The notes under the pieces were generated by a model, which worked only from the letters and a program-made list of their open reading frames with translations, was not told the DNA's origin and made no database searches. The translations under genes were made by a program, and so were the position numbers. A DNA stretch of 64,000 bases from Patiria pectinifera (Eukaryota; Echinodermata; Asteroidea; Valvatida; Asterinidae): contig CM057135.1 in the NCBI GenBank assembly GCA_029964075.1, positions 30,431,366 through 30,495,365 of the forward strand, read 5' to 3'. Below are positions 56,101-64,000 of this stretch, in pieces; the first letter of the stretch is position 1; every line of letters begins with the position of its first letter.

Positions 56101-59100
56101 AAAGTGAGTGGATATTTCACTGTATGGGGGTAATCCCTGAAGTTTCACAATTCACTTAACATTCTACGTCTAGTCATGATGGCCGCTTGACATCGCCGCC
56201 CGTGGATTGTGCCACTTGTTGCGTTAGTCAAACATACCAATGGCGATATGCGATTATAGGCCGTATTACGTGTGCGCTGATCTCAAAGACTAACTCCCGT
56301 CTAGTCCTTCTGGATTGGCATTTCTGACTGATAAATCATGTAGCATTTATGGCAACGCTTACAGGAGGACAGTGACACGAGCTTACCACCGGTATGTGCC
56401 GCGCCCAACATGTGCCGAAGATTTCGCAAATCTCTGAGTACACATATTATGACGTACTTGTGTGCCACCGATCCATGACTGTATAAAGGGTCAAATATTT
56501 TGGCATCCTGAACCTTCGGATCCATACAAGAAAATGTTTCAATGGAGGCTCAGGGCGTGATTTTTTCGTGTTATGCGCAAAGTTTTATACGAATACTGTT
56601 TGTGAAACTCCTTTTAACATTTTGTCAAGCATTTCAAAGAAGCAATTTTAAAACTAGTAATGACCAAACCCCAGTCTTGACAAAGACCTAACCGACCCCC
56701 CCCCCAGTCTGATCTGCTTACCTGTCATGCCAGTTCAAGTGCTTTCATCTTAAATTACTCCACGTGTAAGACGTATCCTTTTTAGAAGATATCTGCTAAG
56801 GTTTGTCAATTTACCTCAAATTAAACTGTGTTTAAAATTAAAGTACGTGTAGTATGGTTTCATAGACCAATGACGCATGTGACTTTCCGTCACCCACGTG
56901 TGTTGTGACGGGAAACTTTTCGACACCCACCCACCAAAGAGCAAGTTGGTCATCCGTGAGTTTTCCCGTCTCTAAGGACACAGTAGGGATGAAAAGGGAG
57001 ACATTCAATACTGGTTCCTTTCTGAAAGGGGGACACGTCACACGTCAAACGCGCCAAGAATGCCACGGTCCGCTGCCTCACATCATGAGTTTACCTCGAG
57101 GCTGAATCGTGACTTGCACCCAACAGAGACACGGCTAACGATATAATACCACACGGGCAAGATTTCCCATCCTGTCATCATCGTCCTTGATGAAAACAAA
57201 GATGCTTCGGTTACGCGAACACCGCAGGACGCCGGCCGGACCCATCCCTTCGCACCTCTGACCTAATTTAAACGCGGATTCGGCGTGATTTTATCAAAGG
57301 ATTAAGAATTCTATAACCCATCCCAATTTCCACCAATAGTCACGAATTCCTAGAGTTTACACCCTAACATCACAATTTCTGTACCCATCGGACCTTGATA
57401 TGGAGGTCAGCTCGCCCATTTTATTCTTCTGTAGTCGCACGTCCTCCATTTTTCTATCCGGTTCGCAGAAAGTGACAACACGGTGTGAAATAAGTTGCCC
57501 GAGGGCAGGGTAATTTGTCCAAAACCAACTGCTTACCCAAAGCTGTTGTAGTTATCACAAGAACCCTAATCCGGTGACTGTTATAGGTAAAAGGATACGT
57601 GCTTGTCAAATGCGTGGAAGGAATGTTGAGAAGTCAATAAACTTTTTTCCCTCGCAAACTAACGGTATTATAATTTAAATGCCTATTAATAGTTGCAATA
57701 TGACTGTGGGTTTACACCTTGATTCGAATCCACATGCAGCAGTTACAAAATCAAAAGCCAGAGTTAAATCAAAATGTCGAATTGACGTTAATCTTTTATC
57801 GCCAGTAGGCCCATAGTGAAACAACTTATTGACTTTCTTCCTTGTTCGTCAGAAATTATTATGACGATTTTGCCAGACAGTCTCAACTTGAAATTGAATT
57901 TCATCATTTACAATGCATTAATTACTGACAAAAGCGCCACTCCCATTGAATGCCAAAGCAACTTAAAAAGTTAAATCACAAATGTCCTTTGCATGCACTT
58001 CATATCGCTACGCACGACTATTTCTTTTCAACGACAGAGTTCAATCATCGGTCACATTGCTGAAGTTACGGAAAAAGTAAATAGATTTTAAGCCCTTGAT
58101 AAAAACTATACTGATAGTTCCTGCACAACAATCGCTCATGCGAATCGAGCTGTAAAAACCTATTACCAGACTTCCATGGGTTATTTTGCGAGCAGGCTTG
58201 TGAAATTTATTTTCGGTGAATGGTCACTAACGCGGAAAGCAATGGAGCTTATTAAAGCCTGCCTTTTCACACTGTTATGTTATGGCACACCCTTTCAAAA
58301 GGTTCCATTTTCTAGAAAATAAATTTTACACAAGCTTTTGCGTTAAGGGAAGGACACTGAACGTCCTTTCCTCTAGTCAGAATCGATGAGTTGAAAATGA
58401 ACGTTCGCATTGATTTGACAAATTGTCGACCCACGCAACCGAATTTGACACAGGGATCTTTCCAACTAAACCTAAAAAGCGGGGATCATATTCTTTCAAA
58501 AGACTAAATACCTGGCATTTAAACTAACTGGAGTATGGATTCTTTGATCTATTGTCCACTTCTCAGCGGCGATATACATCCACAAAGGCTTTCTGGCGGG
58601 AAAAAGGCATTCACAGCTAGGGCTGCACCGCCCATCTTGCAAGAGACAGGAGGGAATAGGGACAAGTGTCGTCGGAACGACGGACGCTGTGTCGGCTTCC
58701 ATTCAGTCTGATTGAAAAGAGAACAATACCATTGCATACTGCGCATATCTAGCGCAGGATAATACCAAGTTTCTTTTTGGTATTCTCTAATCGGGTTGGA
58801 TTGGGATTTGTGAAGGAGGGGGAGCCACCCAAGTAGCTGCAACAAGAAGACCTGATGTTTCGTCATGAAGCCCTGGTTGTTGCTGGGGTTGCTGGGGCTC
58901 TTAGGCCGCGGGAACCCTTGAGCTTTTGTCAACAGGGGTGATAATGCCCCTCTCGGCCTTTTGACTTGCCGGCTTCAACCCAAACTCGAGTTCCGGACTT
59001 TTACCACCACTGCACCCATATACAGGGCAAGTCTGGGCTTGTTTTGGTACCGTGTGAATTCGGTCACAGTTTTTTTCAACCGGGCAGACAGGCTTAATCG

Positions 59101-61220
59101 CAGCAACCTGCTGATACCAATTGTTGATTGCCATACCCAGTCCATACCTTTGGTGCCTCATCATTTCGCAACAAATTATATCGGTTTTGTTTGTACAAAC
59201 AAAAAGCAGAGTTTGATGTAGACAAATAACGGTAGTCCTTCACTTCAGTTCAAAGAGACCCAGTTGAAAATTGACTTTTCGAGATTTATGCCATCTAGAC
59301 TGCTAAAAAAAATTGTCAACGTCTGTAAATCATAAGCCGACGGTAAGACTTTGCGGTGTCGGCCGCGCGCTGTCATTAGTTATGTGACTCATCGCATGAT
59401 GTTGGATGTTTAGACTACATTTTTATTTATCAAGACCGGAAACACACACCTGCTAAACCAAACACTTAACGAAACCTTGAAGCGGTCGAGGAGGAGAGAA
59501 AAAAAATACCGCACAGTTCACCCGATCACCAGGCCTCGTTATTTGGACTTTTGATCAACCGTTTGACAAAAACCAATGCGGGCGTAAAGTTTACATATTG
59601 ATTTCTTATAACAACGGATACTTGCAGTGCCATTCAGTCTCATTATTTAAATATACCTTTGAAACAAATCTCCGAACCCGACTCCACTAGGTCAAGAACC
59701 TAGGTCAAGAACCTTCGAATTCAATGTTTCAAAAATGAATCGTATTCTTAAAAAAAAAACCTCTTTTCTTTACTGTACATTATCGGTAGCTCAAAAGTTT
59801 TCAGAAAAGAAGACAATTTAGGTCTTCCAAGAAAATATCGATTCAATCAATTCCGTATCTAAATCACAAGCAGAGCATCGTATTGGACCACAATGCCAAG
59901 GATAAAGAATGCGGTAACTTGTTAAGTTTTGCGGTTAAAGATGACCGAGACAAGAGGACCGAGTGCGAAAAGATCTGGATCTGTCAAAGCCTTTCAATTC
60001 TCTCGTCGTCACTTATCAAACCAAACACCTTCCAATTAGTAGTTACCCATTCCAATTATCACCCACATTAGCCGGCGGTATAAGAACATCACAAACGATA
60101 ACAACAAAGAAAGACAGAGTGGTGCTAATCTCACGTGAAGTAAACACTGAAAGGTCAGGTAGTCGATGAATCATACGCAAGCAAGAATCTGACCATGGAC
60201 GCCCAGGCCATGGCATTGGTAGGGTCATGGAGCTATGAAACTGTTTAATAGCTCCATGGTAGGGCCTACCCTGATTAATACCTCTTGGAATTTATGGTCT
60301 ATTTTGTAAATAAATGTAAAACTAAAACAAGGTTTACGAATAACTTTTCCCTTTTAGTTCAAACTTAATTTGATCAAAATAATAAGAGCGGTCGAGCAAC
60401 AAACCTTAATTTCTATCGGTTCTTCGGCAAATTAGGAACATCTTTAAATCAAGCCCTGAACTATGGAACCTGACTTGATTCCCACGGTAATAAAAAATCG
60501 AGAGAAAGACACACTCTGTTGTTTGATAAAAGAGACAAGTAGTCTGTCAGTGTTTCTAAATCAGAATAATAGAGAGGTCGGAACTTCATTCTCTTCATCT
60601 ATCATGGGATCACTGGCCTGATCTGTCTAGTGTCGGTATCTTATGATCACTGTTCCATCTCCAAATCCACAATAATGAGTGACCCCCTGTTTATCTTTCA
60701 GTCAGAACAAAGTCCTTTGCATTAAGCTTATTATCTGTTGGCATCAAAGGGTAAGCTTTTACAAGTTTTTGGTCAATTGAAAATTAGGTCATCTAAGTCT
60801 TTTGTGGACGGTGAACCGACTGGCTGGTTTTTAATCTGATTTGGCACTTTCCCATCATTAATCATACACCAACAAAGGTGGTATGAAGGTGATAGCAATC
60901 TTTCATATTGGGATATTAATTACAGGTTTCTTTCATAGCTCAGGGTCTTAACCTTCATAAATTCAAGTGAACATTGGAGCCAACAAAAGAAGCAATACCA
61001 AGGAGAACTGTTAACTGTTTCGGATTCATTGGTGATTAATACCATAAAATATGGCAGACAGAAGTGCCATGTCATAGAAGATTAAGACATTTTTTTAGAG
61101 GTAGTATCTAAAAAAATGTAAATTCATATACACTGCAAATTCAAACATTAAGTACAAACCAAAATACTCCTCACATAGTGGTGGGTTGGAGAATGTAGTC
61201 ATCAATATTTTTTTCTCTAG
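53181..61220. other. upstream region of ANKRD50 and intergenic DNA
   Basis: No confident coding exon. A GC- and CpG-rich patch at about 54120-54640 (GTACCCGATCGCTAGCGGCG, GTGAGTGGGCGGGG) is the best candidate for the ANKRD50 transcription start. A 13-bp tandem duplication, TAGGTCAAGAACC, lies at 59688-59713. The open frames at 58549-59164 and 56301-57105 have no recognisable domain and no splice context. Confidence 0.35.
60226..60258. other. perfect 11-bp stem hairpin
   Basis: CATGGAGCTAT (60226-60236), an 11-base spacer GAAACTGTTTA, then ATAGCTCCATG (60248-60258). GGTAGGG and CCTACC words outside the stem extend the pairing imperfectly. It could be a small palindromic repeat end or chance. 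There is no evidence that it is a microRNA. Confidence 0.4.
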
Positions 61221-61305
61221 AACGTTTGTCCTGAATCTTGCAGGAGATGTAGCCCCAGTCATATCTTCAAATCCAGGTGTGATCAATGCATTTTCAGAGT
61301 TCATG
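61221..61305 (+). CDS. isolated exon-like frame, possible gene fragment
   Basis: The acceptor is TTTTTTTCTCTAG and the donor is TTCATG|GTACGT, 85 nt. It enters needing two bases (phase 2) and leaves in phase 0. It encodes TFVLNLAGDVAPVISSNPGV followed by INAFSEFM. The minus strand is also open over the same DNA. No partner exon was found within the window, and the family is not recognised. It may be an exon of a gene to the right, a pseudogene piece or chance. Confidence 0.22.
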
Positions 61306-64000
61306 GTACGTTTTTGTCTCAAGGACAATCCTATCCTGTACAAACCAAATGTTTTGATACAACAAATGCTGCTTTGGCCTCATGCTACAAACCGTACAAG
61401 ACAGGACGCTCTTATGAATTGATCACTTATAATAAAAATTGAAGATAATCAATGTTTTCATATTTTGTTTAAGCTCATACATAAAAAGTATAATTGTAAC
61501 CATCGGTGTTAAGTAATATCATGCACTTGCTGTGAACTCATGATATCCCAACCAAATAAGTCACGCTGTCTGCTTTTCATATTATTGTGAAGTGAAATTG
61601 ACAAGTGCTGGAAGGTCAGTTTCCAGTGCCCGTGCTTCTTTAGGGTTATTCTCCCGCGAAAGATGAAAGTAAACCATGGAAAGTTAATTCGGCACACACC
61701 AATGATTTCTACAGTGCTCCTTTCAATTTAGTGGCAATACAATAAAGTCAACTAAAAAAAGTCAGTGAAAATCTACACAATTTGACCATATCTTTTGATG
61801 ATCCACTTTTGCTCTGAATAATGACATGTCAGTGGGAATCATTTCCCTTGAAATTTGGCCAGATGACAGCTTCCAATAGTTCAGCCTGGATCATAAATTT
61901 TCATGACATTTGTTTAAAATGTTTCTCTTTAACCTTATGCTGCGGTAAAATGCCAAGGCTTTTTGCCTTTGTTCTACATTTTCAATATTGGTTTTTTTTC
62001 TGTCAAGAGTGTTTTTTTGTCGTTGAAGAAATAGTTTGCATCTGCTCTGCAGGTGCCTCTACGAAGGGCTTCCATTTATCCAGAAAAAAACACCCTAGGT
62101 TTATGGCCTGCAATATCACGTTCAGAGTGAAGTATAATCATATGGTCTTTCAAATTACGCCAACTTGTCTTTGATATTTGATCAACTCAGGGATTACCAA
62201 TTAGTCATGCTGTCTGCTCACATACTCCAATGTCAGGAGATTGAGAAGTGTTGAAAGTGTAACCCGAAACGACAAAAGAAAACTCACCCCGTGAAAAAGT
62301 TCACGTTGTATGCTTCGACTGGTACAGAAGTTTAATAATGGAATTATTGTAGCAACCACTAACAAACTGCATTGTATATTTTGAATTGAGTCAGATTTTC
62401 CTAGCTTTCAAAAGAAAAAAGGGACAATCTTTATTCAATGATCTCCATGCAACTGAAAATAGCTATTATAGTGGTAATTGTGTCTACGTGCAGTAAGCCT
62501 GCTTTAATCAAAATTTCCTCAGGCAAGTTGCTGTACCTTTGCTTACAATGTTGGCCTATCCTTATTCAGAAAAATAAGTTTGAAAATAGACTGAACCTAT
62601 GTGGACCATAATAATCTGGGTATTTGTTTGATTACCTACAAAAGGTCAAGTTATTTACATATCTTGAACCTATAAACACAACCAGAGTGAATTACTTAAA
62701 TATCAGTTCACAACTGTGTAAGAAGGTTTAATAAAATAAATAAATTAAAACTTTCTCAACAGATATGGTTCATTTACTGTCCCACTGCCTATCCCAAAGA
62801 CCATTCCGAAGATGTAAAGGCCGTGTGACTTTAAGCAGCTCTTTTCAAAGGATTGTTCAGATTATCTGTGTTTACAAATAAACCAGTCCATAATAGGTTG
62901 AACTGGTCAAAGCAGCCACAAAATGTTTACTTTAGTTGTAAACTGTGCATGAAACGAGAGGTTTTAAGATCAGTATTACAGTGTCAAGGTGGTCAATTTG
63001 AAGGCGTTTTCACATGACTGACTGCTTCAAATCCTTGCAAGCATCTATCAAACAATCTTTAAGGAGGACTAGGTTTCTGATAGCCTGGTAGACCCCATAC
63101 TTGATAACCACATTAATATGTCAGTGTGATGGATGCCCATATGGCCAAAACCTGGCAGGGATAGTGAATTTACAATGGTCAGGACGATTATGTTTTCACA
63201 CAGGCTTTTTCTACAGCCCAGTCAACCCCTGCTGAGTTGGCTATTCATGATTTCAGCTCGAGAATTTTTCTTATTACAAAGGCTGGGTTGTGCTCATAAA
63301 ACCATTTGTACATTAAAGTTCTGTGGACTGAAAGGAGCAGGCAAACAGTTGAGGGACAGGCCAACCTGCCCAAGTAAACGGCAGTAATTCTACTGGGTAT
63401 ACAGTCTCTTATGACTGAAGGTTCCATTCCACTTCCACCACTCAACCCCTCCCTAAGGCCAGCAGCTACAGGTGTTCAAGTAATAATGTAAATTGCAACT
63501 CAAATGCTCGAAGTTGAACTTGTACTGAACTTTCCAGTTGAGCCTGTGTTTAGTGAACACAAAAGGTGGGGATTTTGTACCCCCCAAAATGCGTCTCAAG
63601 CAAGCAGGTGTCGGATTTACCCCTATTTGAGTGACTTACTCTTTCAAGACAAGTAAACGTGACTGGGTTTGGAATGTAGTAGACATTTTATGTGAGATTT
63701 TTGAGAACCTTTTTGAGAATTAATTCTTCAAGGAGATTTCGCTGACATCAAAAGGAAGTATTTTGCTCATGTAACGATCAGATTTTGCGTAATCTTATTT
63801 CCAGATTCAATTGATCTCCCTAACTTCCCTTCTGTAATGTACTGCACAGACTTGTTCCAAATTAAACCAAATTAATCTGACTGATAGAACCCTGGAGAAT
63901 TCAGTTTTTTGCGAGTCACACCACCGGGCCAATACCCAGCCCTCCCTGTGACCAAGCGGTTTGAGGGTCGCATTCCCATGATCGGATAAATAATAAACCA
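61306..64000. other. AT-rich DNA at the right edge
   Basis: No supported gene. Related words occur near 61560 (AGTCACGCTGTCTGCT) and 62204 (AGTCATGCTGTCTGCT), each followed about 35-45 bp later by GACAAGTGCTGGAAGGT or GAGAAGTGTTGAAAGTG, suggesting two diverged copies of one dispersed repeat. Confidence 0.3.

Noticed and set aside
58549-59164. 127- and 87-codon minus-strand frames
   Set aside because: No recognisable domain, no convincing splice signals and no upstream or downstream partner exons were found.

Overview
The window is eukaryotic nuclear DNA from a metazoan, most likely a marine invertebrate deuterostome such as an echinoderm or amphioxus. The evidence is GT-AG introns of roughly 100-700 bp, an AT-rich background, many copies of the palindrome GTACATGTAC, many small terminal-inverted-repeat elements, and proteins that resemble vertebrate orthologues. 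The species call is inference. No operons, CRISPR arrays, rRNA or tRNA genes were seen.

Three protein-coding genes can be read with confidence. (1) A Jupiter microtubule-associated homologue (JPT1/JPT2, HN1/HN1L family) lies on the minus strand in four phase-compatible exons between 15436 and 9134 and gives a 180-residue protein. (2) A cramped/CRAMP1 orthologue lies on the plus strand in 19 exons from 20552 to 30833. All splice phases agree and the protein is 1145 residues with a Myb/SANT-like domain near its N-terminus. (3) An ANKRD50 orthologue lies on the minus strand as a single coding exon of 1563 residues (53024 to 48333), with a P-loop STAND-type NTPase domain, about 19 ankyrin repeats and a disordered tail ending KKETPL. 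At the left edge, 1068-1420 probably holds the last two coding exons of an unidentified plus-strand gene.

Layout: 1-1420, 3' end of the unknown gene. 1421-5100, AT-rich DNA with a 70-bp tandem repeat and a CTAG-centred repeat array flanked by direct repeats. 5100-9133, probable 3' side of JPT with one MITE. 9134-18600, the JPT gene, whose first intron and 5' region carry at least three terminal-inverted-repeat elements and a striking pair of inverted 16-bp minisatellite arms. 18567-18707, a promoter-like cluster on the minus strand. 20552-30833, CRAMP1, with a Harbinger-like MITE in its last intron and a second copy in the presumed 3'UTR. 31450-48332, long intergenic DNA with one GC-rich exon-like island near 45.5 kb. 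48333-53024, ANKRD50. 53025-64000, 5' side of ANKRD50 and intergenic DNA with a GC-rich patch near 54.1-54.6 kb, a hairpin and one isolated exon-like ORF.

JPT and CRAMP1 stand head to head. Their human counterparts JPT2 and CRAMP1 are neighbours on chromosome 16p13.3, so the pair looks like an ancient conserved linkage, although the relative orientation differs. ANKRD50 is not a neighbour of these genes in human as far as I recall.
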